Source: Saxidomus purpurata
Taxonomy: Eukaryota; Mollusca; Bivalvia; Venerida; Veneridae
Direction of reading: 5' to 3'
Assembly: GCA_022818135.1 (NCBI GenBank)
Contig: JAFMSR010000019.1
Location: 3,701,357-3,765,356 of the forward strand
Length of the DNA: 64,000 bases
In this document: positions 35,301 to 48,600 of the stretch, in pieces
Layout: the number at the start of each line of letters is the position of its first letter
Numbering within the stretch: the stretch's first letter is position 1
Program-made: the position numbers and the translations under genes
The notes under the pieces: model-generated
Database searches by the model: none
The model's input: only the letters and a program-made list of their open reading frames with translations
Told to the model about the DNA's origin: nothing

Positions 35301-38300
35301 GCAAAACTTACACTGTTTTCATCAAAGGTAATTGCCACAACATGCCGTCATGAAAAATCAAGTGTCATTATAAATGTTAATTCTTTTTAAAAAGATATTT
35401 TAATATGAAAATATGAGTATCAAGAGTCTTTCATAACTTTTAGAATTTTGAAAATCCTTTGGATAGCAAACATTTTTATAAAAATTCAAAAACTCCTTTT
35501 CGAAACATAAGCATTGTTAAGATAACTGTTATGTATGTATGTTGGTACCGGATAATCCATATGACCTATGCCCCCCAGAAGAGTTTTGAGTTATTTTAGG
35601 TTTCGGGGGATAGTGTAAGATACAAAACGCATCCCGTTCAAGAGACACCCATTGGTTCTTTAACATGCCCGATGTACAGATACATCAGACCTCGGTTTTA
35701 GGTCTCTTCCGAAAGACCATTAGTTATGTTAAATTTTAGACGTTTCACTTAAAGCTGCTCGCTCATACATTTTGGTGAAAAATTAAAGTTTCTAAAACTC
35801 TGTGAAAATAACATATTTTAGAAAGAACTGTCATATGAAAAGGTCCCAGTATAAATTCCTGTCGAGTATATCTGTATAATTTAAATTATTTGCTTCCAAA
35901 CAATAAAGCGTTACAAACGCTTTTGAAATTCCGATTTAACCATATATCTAGCGGTGCCGTTAAACCAGACTCCGCAAACATTTTCAGTTGAATATTGCGA
36001 ATTGATACCTAGACTTTTACTTAAGATGTTGATTCTTGCATTTACTTTTGCATTTTATACTTGAATATATCATTTTGGAGACATTAATTTTTTTTCACCT
36101 GAAACTGTGAGCGAGCAGCTTTAAACTGATGTGTAATTTAGCAAGTAATTACCTACATTACAGAACGTGTGCTAACTCAGATGGACAGTTTTCTCCATAG
36201 AAAACATGTTTTTCCGAAAATGGTTGTTATTTTCAAAGAATATTCCAAATTTGAAAGTTCATAAAAATAGAGACACACAAAACTACTTTTATAAACTGGC
36301 TAATCAAACAAGAAAACAGAGTGAATATTTTTTTACAAGACAGATTTTTAATACTTGTCTGTACATATTAGTGTCATGTTTAAAAGGGACTGACAAAAAC
36401 AATCAATAATGCATTGCGACAAATGGCCGCCAGTGAAAAGTTTTCACATGTTTACTTTGATAGAATTACTTAAATCTGCAAAAATACACGGAATAAAATA
36501 AAGGTACAGAAATTAGTATGCTACAATGTTGCAATAGCATGGAACATGATTAAAGTGCAAAAATCGTGCATAGAAGTTGGCAATATACATATATCAATCT
36601 GCACAGACTTTCTGTATTTTAGTCTTTACAAAATCTGGCTCCAATCTGCCGAGACTTTTTCGTTCAGGCTGAGTGTTAATATGTACTCTAGTGTACTGGC
36701 TGGTTGTCAAACTTGGCCGACATAGTATGATTGGTAAACTTTTCTTCATTTGTTGGTGCTTCTCAATAAACTCTGAGGTAAAATACAACCAATGTAATTT
36801 GGCAACATTTCTTACACTCGGCGGCAACAATATTATCGAAATTGACCGAGATATAAGCAACTACACATTGTGATCAAATCTGGTGACAACCGGGTAAAAT
36901 ATTCTGGTGACAATCGAATAAAATATTCGAATAAGAGAGCGGACAAAATTAGCGGAGTGCATCCAGTTGATAGTCACATTAAGCGTCCCGTCTCTAGACA
37001 TCGGCGTATAAAAACATAGTTTATTAATTTCATTTGGCTTTCAATTGTATATTTTATAGTTTACAAATTGTACCATGTAACTTACGAGTTTATGCGTATT
37101 TCAGTGTTTCTTAAAATACCACTCAAGATTTATAAACGTTCATAAATTACACGCTTTTTACTTGATTCAACAATGCTGTGATGTACTTCAAAATAGACTG
37201 CTTAAAGTTTTAAGGCGATTTTATGTAATATTCTCTTTAACTTCCTCGAAATTTGTTTGGTTGATTTAAAAAAAAGGTTTTACACAGTTCTTTTTTAAAC
37301 TTCCTTGATGATCTGGTTTCAGGTATATAAATTTAATTAGAAAGCATGATCGTTTTTTACACATAACTGTAGTCCATAGTATGAATGCGATATCATATTG
37401 CATAACTTTGAATCAGATAGCTGAAACCGAATACATTTCGTTTCATTGTTGAGGTGGAAAAAATACTGTTCTATTCATCAACCGAGTTTTATGATTAAGA
37501 AATAATAAATGCCTCCTGTTTTATCGTTGTAATATAGTCAGGATTTTGATGCGTGTATACGAGTGCGTGCACGAGTGATTTAATTATCGCATGCAAATTA
37601 CGACTGTATTTTATTCAACGATCAATTAGGAACAATTTATTATTTCGATTCTAACACGTTATTTTCTTTGAAAACAATCCCGAACTTTATTTAACGCGTG
37701 TAGTCACCATTGTAACCTTAAAACGCGGATCGTTGGACGCGCTTGTTTCTCGTCACGTCGTTCGTCATTTACCGCACGTCGTCCTTGGAAAAACGTGCTG
37801 TTTTTATCGTAAAATAAAATACGGCTTTTCCCTATATGTTTATATGGAAACGCCGCTGGGAATAATGAATAACATGCTTTTAAAATACTTGCTTGAAATT
37901 GTGACTGTTTTATGAAAAGTGTCATTGGAGGGAATTTTCTGCAAAATATAGCCTACATTAGCCAACTGGGGGCTTTGCCCAGTCATGTCTAGCAGGTCTT
38001 TGATGCCGAAAAGGTACATTGTACTATCAAAATTACTGCAGCGAGGAGGAATCCGTGCATGGTCAAGATGAAGTTGGTCAACATTGTGTTTAATCTCTCG
38101 TACTAGATTAAGTATCTACAAGGACTAAGTGACTCAATCAGTCAATCGCTTATTGTCGTAGGGTGAATTAAAATGTAATCAGATATACTCTGGTTTTAGT
38201 TATTTAATTTCATTCCCCTTTCTTATGTCCGAGTCGGTGTTCCATACTTTTACCCACTATCTGTTGTCGCGTACTTCACACTAATGGCACCTTCACAGTC

Positions 38301-41300
38301 AGCTATTGTCATACTGACTTTAGCTTTTGCCAATGATTCTCCTGTACCTCACATAATATATCCAACATATTTTCAACAAGTTTACAGCCTAAACACAGTA
38401 TTAAAATCAAACAGACTTTAGCATCTAAGCGCAATTTTGCATTGGTGAACTTTAGCCATTCATGATTTTGCAAATTCACTAATTATCTTTCTGATTGCAG
38501 ACGCATTATAACCATCACTATGACTTACTTCGGCGAAATTAACATAATTTGTGTTTCACATAAGATTTTCAAATTAACTTTTCTTAAAATGATTACATCA
38601 GATTAAACTATTAAGAGTCAAGGGCTAAATGTCCGCCGTTGCTAAATTAAGAAGGGGCTAAAGTGAAAAAGAAATCTTTCGTTCATAGGGCAGAATTAGA
38701 CCCATCAGAGATTTCATATGGAAAATCAATATCGGAATTTGCTATCGTTCACCAAAGCTGACACTGAACTCGTATGCATTCGGAAATGAACGGAAATCCT
38801 CGGAATTTTCGGCAAGTGTCAGTGATGACAGGCTCACATCATTACAGCCTGGTGCTATTTGGTTGTTGCAGAATTTCTTAAGCTAGCGCAAAAAATATAT
38901 TTTGTTTGCATCAATAAAAGGAAATAACAAAATATATTTTTTAAAGAAATTTCATTTTCTCCCACATTGATAAACCTACGGAAGCACAGAGGTGACATGT
39001 GGGAATTTTTTTTATATTATCTCGTGGCCACGCGATAATAAAAAAAGAAATAAAGAAAAACTAAACGTTATCGCGTGGCCACGAGATAATAAAAAAAGAA
39101 AAACGAAAAACAAAACATTATCGCGTTATAACCCGTATTCATATATGCGCATTACAGGGCCATTGTAAACAATGGACCTGTGTCCCAAGTCTTTCATCAA
39201 GTACGGCATCAACGGTGCCGGGCTTCAAAACTGCTGGTGACGTCATAAATATAACGTAAACAACACGGACGTTATCCCGCGCATTGTTAAACGTCGTACC
39301 GGTAAGAGCGTTAAATATTCCTATTTTTATGATTTTTTAGGCTAGAATAGCGCTAACGAACGTTTTTTCGTGTTATTACACATGCAGAAACCCTCGGGAT
39401 ATGTTCCTAACGGGCTCGGGCACCAACCATCCCTCGGGATTCTGCAGACGTTATAACACGAAAAAGCGTGCGTTAACCCTACACTTTTGTTATTAAAGGA
39501 TATTTATAAAATACATATTTTAAAAAGCCTCATTATTGTACATTACAAATCCGTTTACACAGGTACAAACCTTATTTCTGTGACGAAACGAAAAATCATT
39601 TGCATTTTAAAACGAGATATGAAAATTACACTCCTGTCGAAAGTATTGAATCCTTTTCTTACTATATGATATCATACAAACAGAAATGAAGGATCATTTC
39701 TACTTAGATCTGCAGAAATGTATTCCAATGCTAAGGAGTTTATTGTTTATTCCAATTGGATTTCGAATTGGCACTGGCTAATCATTCCAATTGGAATTCC
39801 AGTTGGATTTGTATTTAGCGTTCAAATTGGACTAAATCAAATTGGACTCAGTCCAATTGGAATTCCAATTGGATTATGAAATTCTAATTGGATTGATAGT
39901 ATTCCAATTGGCAAAAAATCGATCCAATTGAATTTTCGGATTTTCCAATTGGAAATTAGTCATTTTCGATAGTTTTGAATCTGTCTACAAGTTTTAAACA
40001 TAAACGTATGTCTTTGAAATTTAAAACATTTAGTCCTACGATAAAGACCTTTGGGTAGACATATAGCTCACAGTTATAAACCAAAAACTCTTAAGAATTC
40101 CAAAAATTCGCTGGAATGTGTTAATTGTATTTGACGCGCTCTTTTAAAACCAACCTTTTTTCCTTTAAAAATGCCAAGAAAATTCAGGATTAGCCATCAT
40201 GCAGTGTTTCGGCTGCGGGAGACAAAACAATGAGTGAAAACGTTCACGTCATTAAACTGACGACATCCGAGTTAAAACGTTGTACAGTTCAGTTAAGCGG
40301 ATCAGTAGTCGAGTGGTAACGCACAGAGCTTGTAATCAAGGGTTCGACCCCCCGCTCCTACAGTAACATAACTAATGGTGTTTCGAATGAGACCTAAAAA
40401 ACGAGGTCCCATGTATCGTTGCATTACACCTGGCATATTAAAGAACCAGGCGGTGTCTCGTGAACGGAACGCGTTCTGTGTCTTGCACTATCCCCCGAAA
40501 CCTAAAGCAACGGGGCGTTGGTTAATGGATTATCCGGTACCAACGACAAAAAGTTAATTTCAATTACAAAGTTTAGCGGTACGCATTTAAATCGATTGTC
40601 TGCTTTGTTAGGTTATAAATCTCACGTCTTCTGCATAATGTCACAGTCGGGTATGTTATGTATTAGATGATTAAACTGAAATAAATTTGTTTAACAAAGC
40701 TATGTACATTTTATCGATAAAGATCTTTACCTGTTAAGCTCGATTTGCTTGAATAAATCTACCTGTGTTATCTATTGTTCGCTGACAATAAAGGATTACA
40801 GAGAGTGGATCGTACAGACGACCAATTAATTTTTAAAATCTGCGGAAGCGTGAAAGGGACAAATTTGAACAACATTAATATTTGAATCTAACCCATAGTA
40901 GATTTCCGAAAAATACACGAAAAAGACCAGTGAAAGTATGATGGGTGTCAATATTGCTACCTATAGAGCTCAAATTGGAACTTTTGATTTTAGAAAACTA
41001 CGAATATCTAGAATGCCGAAAAGTAAAAAGTATTCTCCATACAGTTCGGGAAACGATATTAACTATAGATTGTTTGCATAATTTACAGTCATCATAGGAA
41101 GGTTACTTGCGACTTACATGTAACAGGTGTTATATCTGATAGATTATTTGACTGACAGAAGTGTGGACTGTAAAATATGTGTTGACCAGATTGTGGTAGG
41201 TTTACCATATTTGTCACATCATATACAGAAGAAACAATTAATAAACCATTGACAAATTCTGGGTCAAATCCATTTACGTATTGGGTATATTTTCCGGAAT

Positions 41301-42619
41301 AGAAAAACAAATATTGCTCAAATCTGGAGATGTTGAATTAAATCAAGGGCCTTTATCAGAAGAAAGAGAAGATAAAATTCTAGAGGGAACTAGTGCACTG
41401 GAGTGCAGTCTACTAGACCAATTAAAATTAGTACATGAAAAATAAATGATATTAAACGTGATGTCGTTTCAGTGAAATCAGCATGTATTGAGAATAGCAA
41501 GGATCTCAGAAATGTAAAACAACACCAAAAAGAAACTGATCACGAAATTTGAGTTATTAAGCAAGAAAAAGAAATGCTGGAAAATGAAAAAGAAAAGCTG
41601 CAGCTCGATGTCGAATATTCAGATGGGGACATAGAGAGAAGACATTTTAGAATAGAGAAATTACAACATGAAATAAAACGCCTAGATAGGGAATCAAGAA
41701 AAGGAAAAATGAGAATATTTGGTAAAACAGAAGAAACTGGCGAAACTGAAACGAAAAGAAAACAAAAGTTGTGAAAGAGGTCCTAAACGTAGCCTGTCCA
41801 GATATAAATAGGATGAAGATGATATAAAATACGTCTACAGAATGGGAAGCAAAATAGAAAAGCAAGACAGATTAGTAATTGCAGATTTTAGATTTGATGA
41901 TGACAAGCATAAAGTTTATAAAGGTCGAAGTGCCTTGCCTGCGAACAAAATTAGAATTGGAGATGACTTAACAAGTTTCCAAAGTGAAAAACTCAGGTTG
42001 CGTAAAAAGCAAGGCAAGACAGATTTTTTACAAGGGAGAACTAACCATTTGAGCGGCATATACATCTGAGAAAATAAATGAAGATTCCACTGGAAGGTTG
42101 TGTAAGAGACCTAGACTTGATCGCGAAAATGAATTATTTTTTCAGAACAATGAATTTCAAATACAATTTGCAGTCCGACAAAACTTAAAGGATTTGTTCG
42201 TAAATGAGTTGTACTCTAATGTTGAAAATTCAAGTAACCGCACCTTTCACAGAATTTTCAAAACAGATTTTGGAATAGAATCATATTTGGCAAGTACGCC
42301 GCCTTCACTATTATACTAGTTCATAACATTCCGCACAAGAAATCATCGACTGATGGCAGTTAGTTTGACATCAGTTTATGGATTATGTCCCTCTAACAAT
42401 TTGAAAGTGAACTATTTACAGAAATTGACAAGGTACCCACTCACAAAAATGAAATTTTCGAAAAAGGATAAACTTACACATAAAATGTAATGCTAGGTCA
42501 ACAACAGAAGTAAAAGGATATTGGAATTAGCAAAAATCCATTGAAAATGTTGTAGGTTTGCTAAATGACACCGTTATGTGGTTACATTGGTGTCTCAAAA
42601 AGAATGTACGTGGGCTTTC

Positions 42620-42666
<47 letters not shown>

Positions 42667-45600
42667 GTGTTCACTTCTGGGTGCCATCCCCCCCCCCCCC
42701 CCCCCCGCTGGGCCCCCTTTTGGGATGCTCGTTTTTTTGGCATTCCCTGTTTGATATTATATTTGTTTTTTTGTTCCAATAGAAGTAGGAAATTGGAATA
42801 GAATACTAATTGTTCAGCGAACGTGTAGCACATGTGTAGATAAACTTGGGGATGAATTCCATTTTTTGTGAGGATGCCCTTATTTCGATGAAGAAAGAAA
42901 AAAAATAGTTATGTCATATAACGTGAACTTTTTGCATCCGAATACTCTAAAACTTAAGGGACTTATATGTAGCAAAAACATAACTGAATTTTTGAAGTTA
43001 TGCATATTTATCAAAACAATACTCACAAAAAGTTAATTTTATCACAACCAATCTGAAAAAAGACATAAAGAGGACAGTTTAAAGTTTAAACAACCTTTTA
43101 TTGATTCAAAGCATTTAGTTTGTAGAATTCCGTAATCTAGGTAATCATGTTTATAAGAAGGTAATTATTGCCATTATACAATTTATGGTGTATATTAACT
43201 AGATGCTTTTGTTTTTCCTTTTCACTGCGTAGATCTACATGTACCATAATTTCTGTATATTTTCTATTGTGGTTGTTTATTTCAGCTATTTGATAACCTG
43301 GGTTTACGTTACGTCCAAAAATTATATATAATTTTTATTTATGTTTTTTTGTTTATTATTTCTATTGTGCATTGTGATATATATTGTGAAAACTATGTAA
43401 ATACAATATTGGCAATAAAACAGGTTTAAACTAAACTAAACTAATTTATGTTTTTCATAATAGCTCTTGTGACCATTTGTTAAATCAACAAATAGTAACA
43501 AATCAACATCAACATTATACATAGCAGCCCAATGGCTCTCGAATACGTCACAGAAAGAAAACAATATGTTTTGTCATATTTCACTGTGCACGTACGAAGT
43601 GTTCATGATTTTGAAGTTTAACATCTTTTGCGAGTCTCAAATGTAATACGTACATGATCCTCATTTATTCTTGTTAACATGAAATGAGTGAATAAGGATG
43701 TCGTTGTTGTTGTAAAATTTGTTTGCAGATACCTATAAACATTAGATCTAATTTATTTGATTCATATGTATCCTCTATATTAAGTTACTCATCAGAAATC
43801 TGGGGATTTACAAATGCAGAAAAACTTGAGAGATTACACAGGAAATTTATTAAATGGGTACTGAATGTTAAAATGGCCACAAGTAATTTTGCTATATATG
43901 GTGAAACGGGCAGGTCTCCATTGTGTATAGCCTGGAGAATCAGAATACTTAAATATTGGTTTAACGTAGTGAATAGTAATAATTGCATAATTGAAAACTT
44001 ATACAGTACTATGTTAACAAACTGTGAAAATGGTAAGAATAATTGGGTATCGAATGTTAAATTACTATTAAATCAGTTGGGTTTTGGGGAAGTGTGGTTG
44101 TTTCCAACTTCCGTTAATGTTAACTGTTTTGTACCATTACTGAAAACAAAGTTAATTGATAATTTTATCAGCGAATGGCAAAGGGGCATTGAAAATAGCC
44201 CTAGTTTGATGTTGTTCAAGGAACTAAAAGGCTGTTTTGAGCTATCGCCTTATTTGGTAAAAATTGATAACTATAAACACAGACATGTACTATCGAAAAT
44301 TAGATTGTCTTCACTTTGTTTAAATATTGAATATGGTCGTCACAGTAATATTGAACGGCAAAACAGGCTGTGTAAACATTGTGATAAACTTACACAAGAA
44401 GATGAGTTTCATTTTATTCTGGAATGTGATGCTTTTAAGGAACTAAGAACAAAATATATACCAAGGTATTATAGTCAGAGGCCAAGTATGTTTATATTTG
44501 TTGAATTATTGAAAACGGAAAATAGACGTTTGCTGTATAAAGTTGCAACATACTTGTTAAAAGCTTTTAAAAAAAAGACAAGATATCTTAAATCTACATA
44601 ACTAACACTCTCGTGTGATTGTACTGTACGTGTGTAGATGTGTTTTCACCTTTTGTTGTTTCTATGCTATTGTATCATTATTGTTGCCATATCATGCCGT
44701 AATTTATATGTAATATGGTTGATGTCAATATGCTGTATATGCATACGACTGAATAAATTATCTGTTCTGTTAAAAAAAATTTAAACTGTATGATTTATGA
44801 AATTGTATATCACACTTTTTGTACATGTATTTCACACTTCTTTCTTCCAAAATTAGCTTCTAGATTTGGCTGATGACTACATGTATGTATACAGTATGCG
44901 TATCTGCTTATGCTACCTTCACATACACGGATTTGTCTTACGAATCCTTACGTATGGCACAAATTCGTAAAAGTACACGGATCATTACGATTTGGCCACT
45001 TTTATGAGCGATTTAAGAGTGGTTACGAGTAATTACGAGTAATTACGAGCCATTTCCGGTTTATTACGAGTTATTACGATGTATTTACGGCAAAAATCTA
45101 CGATTTGTTCCGAGTTACCACGGATAAATGAGCAAGTTACGTCAGTTTACGATCTTTTTATGGATAGAGTTTTAACCATAAAATAAACAGGAAAATTGTT
45201 GGTATTGCGTAATAAGACGTTAATTTCACTCGTTAACATCCAAATTAGTTATTTTCACTCGTGGCTGCGCCACTCGTGAAAATATTCCTTTTGGTGCCCA
45301 CTCGGTGAAATTATAACACGATACTACACCAAAACCAACACTTATCCTTTATTTATTTCGTCGAGTTTTCGAGTTGGCAGGTTTTAATACGTCGACAAGC
45401 AGCTATGACCAATTTATTTTCGTAAATGCATCAAAATGAACACTAATCTATACATAGACTGATTTTTAAATAAGTCATATAAGTTTCATTATTAGATAAT
45501 ACATGTCGAGGGTTGACCGCAAAACTGCAATAACTTAAATGAAATAAAGAAGGAGTTACAACAGTTTTGCGGTCAACCCTCGATGTAATGTTTGAATAGT

Positions 45601-48600
45601 GCTGATAAAGGCAGTATGTTAGCAGTTGTAGGATGATTTTACAGCTGTTTCGCACACATTTCTGTAAATAAATAACTACATGTACGCTACTGTCCTTCAT
45701 CGCATTTTAAAGTAAATGAAAGATGTTTATTTCTAATAATAGTCGAATAGAGTTGGCTGTTTTTTTAGAATACCTAAAACAATATTTCCAATGCGACGCA
45801 TATAAATGCCTATAAAATGTCATTTTGATATGTATACATGTATATTGATCGAGATTGTCATAAAAATGTAAAAAGGATAATTTTTCTATAGATGCAGCCA
45901 CAAACGGTGCTTGGAACACCTGGGAGACATGGGGTTCGTGCTCTGTTTCATGTGATGTAGGTATGCAAGCACGTACTCGCAACTGTTCTGGACCCACTTC
46001 AGCAGAGAAAAGGCATCAGTGCTTTGGTACGGACAATGAGTACAGATTATGTACCACTGTTTCTTGTTATGGTATGTTGATTTTTGCTCGGCTACTTATC
46101 TTCTTGTACTACCATTTTAATTACGCCATTTCATGAGAATTTAAACCTTTTTTTGCCATTTTAATAATACAGTGTGTATAAAGTTCTTCTATTAGTTTTT
46201 GCAGTTTATTTAATAAGTGCACTACTTTTTTTTTCACATTAGATTGGTAGTGTGCTTTACACAGCAAGAATACTAGTATAAAGCCAATTTGTTAACTGCT
46301 ATTCTGCTGTAACTCTATTGTTTTCTTATTGCTTTAGTTGTATACGTTCAAATGCATATTCAAATAAATTGCGTTGTAGCTACAATGTAAGTAATAGTAA
46401 ACTTATTTTGAAAGCTGCAAATATGTAGAATAACCTTATGTCGGAGTTCATAAATAAGTAAAGAATATCACGTTCACAGTGACACAAACACAACAAAAGT
46501 ATATAAAGAAAGAGCCTCTAAACTGCCAGTAAACGAACTGTTGTTAACTCGGATAATAAACCAGTTTGTATCATACAAAAGATAATTTTTAACCAGGTTT
46601 TCCGAATGAAAAATCCTGGTTATTAGATTGAGGTATGTCGGCGGGCGGGCGGGCGTAAACAATTTCTTCTGTGCGCAACTCCTCCTACATTTCTCAACGG
46701 ATTTCAACCAAACTTTCACAGAAGTATTGTCATGAAGTGCCCTGGCGCATTTAGTCGGAGTTTTGTGATTTTGTCATTTTTGACAAAATTATGGCCCTTT
46801 GTTTTTTTTCACATATGTAATTCTTCTGTGCGCAACTCCTTCTACACTTCTCAAGGGATTTCAACCAAACTTTCACAGAATTATTGTCACCAAGTGCCCT
46901 GGCGCATATTGTCGGGGTTTTGTGATTTGATCATTTTTGACAGAATTATGGGCCTTTGTTTTTTTCCACATAATGTAATATATATAGAGAGAAATACTCT
47001 TCTGTGTGCAACTCCTACATTTCTCAAGGGATTTCAACCAAACTTTCACAGAACTATAATTGTGAACTAAAGAATTTTGAATATATAATGTTCTGCCCCT
47101 GGTTGTCCGTCCGTCCGTTAGCAATTTTGTGTCTCCTTATTTAAGTATATATAAAAGGGAGAATACTCTGTTATTATAAAAGGGAGAATACTCTGTTATT
47201 ACTGTCTATTTTTAGAATAGATTACCAGTCCTGTATACTTTGGAGTATTCTGTTACAGTAAGATGACAAAATTTCTCATGAGACCAGCGGTTCAAATCCC
47301 CTTTTTTTCTTTTTTTTAAAATAATTTTTGCCTGAATTATGGCCCTTTGCTTTTTTTCCACATATGTTATATATAGAAGAGTTCTGTCACGTGCCCACTT
47401 CCTCCTACATTTCTCAAGATATTTAAACCAAACTCTCACAGAACTGTTGTCATCAAGTGCAACACATGTAATATATAGAAGAAGACCTTTGTTTCTTTTT
47501 CACATTATGTATATCTACTGACTTTAAAAACACATTTGCGCTCGGCCAGCAGACTGGAAAATGAAAACCTGGTTTTGTGACAATTTCCTGTCACTTGTTG
47601 TGTAAATAAAATACATCCGTGCTGAGCTTAAACTGTTACATAATGAATAAACATAAAATTTGAACTGAAACATTGTATACAACTACTTTAATTGTATAGA
47701 ACCAGAGCACTAAAACCCCAACATATTTAAAGGGCAAAACTCTACACTACTTCGTCCCGTGTAGTCGGTCAAGCCAAATAATTCACTACTCCGTCCCGTG
47801 TAGTGGGGCAAGACAAAACTCGACACTACTCCGTCCCGTGTAGTAGGGCAAGACAAAACTACGTTATTCCGTCCCGTGTAGTAGGCCAAGAAAACATTCT
47901 ACACTACTCCGTCCCATGTAGTAGGGCAAGACAAAATTCTACACTACTCGTCCCGTGGAGTAGAGACAAAATGCTAAACTACTACGTCCCGTGTAATACG
48001 GCAAGACAAAACTCTACACTACTCCGTCCCGTGTAGTACGTGTAGAATGAACGGATAGGGCAAGACAAAATTCTACACTACTCCATCCCGTGTAGAAGGG
48101 CAAGGCAAACTTCTACACAACTCCGTCCCGTGTAGTAGGGCAAGACAAAACTCTACACTACTCTGTCCCGTGTAATACGGCAAGACAAAATTCTACACTA
48201 CTCCGTCCCGTGAAGTAGGGCAAGACAAAACTCTACAATACTCCGTCCTGTGTAGAAGGTCAACACAAAATACTATACAATTCCGTCCCGTGTAGTATGT
48301 GCAGAACGAACGAATGGGGCAAGACAAAACTCTACACAACTCCGTCCCGTGTAGTACGGCAAAACAAAACTCTTCACAACTCCGTCCCGTGTAGTAGGGC
48401 AAGACAAAACTCTTCACTACTCCGTCCCGTGTAGTAGGGCAAAACAAAACTCTTCACAACTCCGTCCCGTGTAGTAGGGCAAGACAAAACTCTTCACTAC
48501 TCCGTCCCGTGTAGTAGGGCAAGACAAAACTCTTCACTACTCCGTCCCGTGTAGTAGGGCAAGACAAAACTCTTCACAACTCCGTCCCGTGTAGTAGGGC

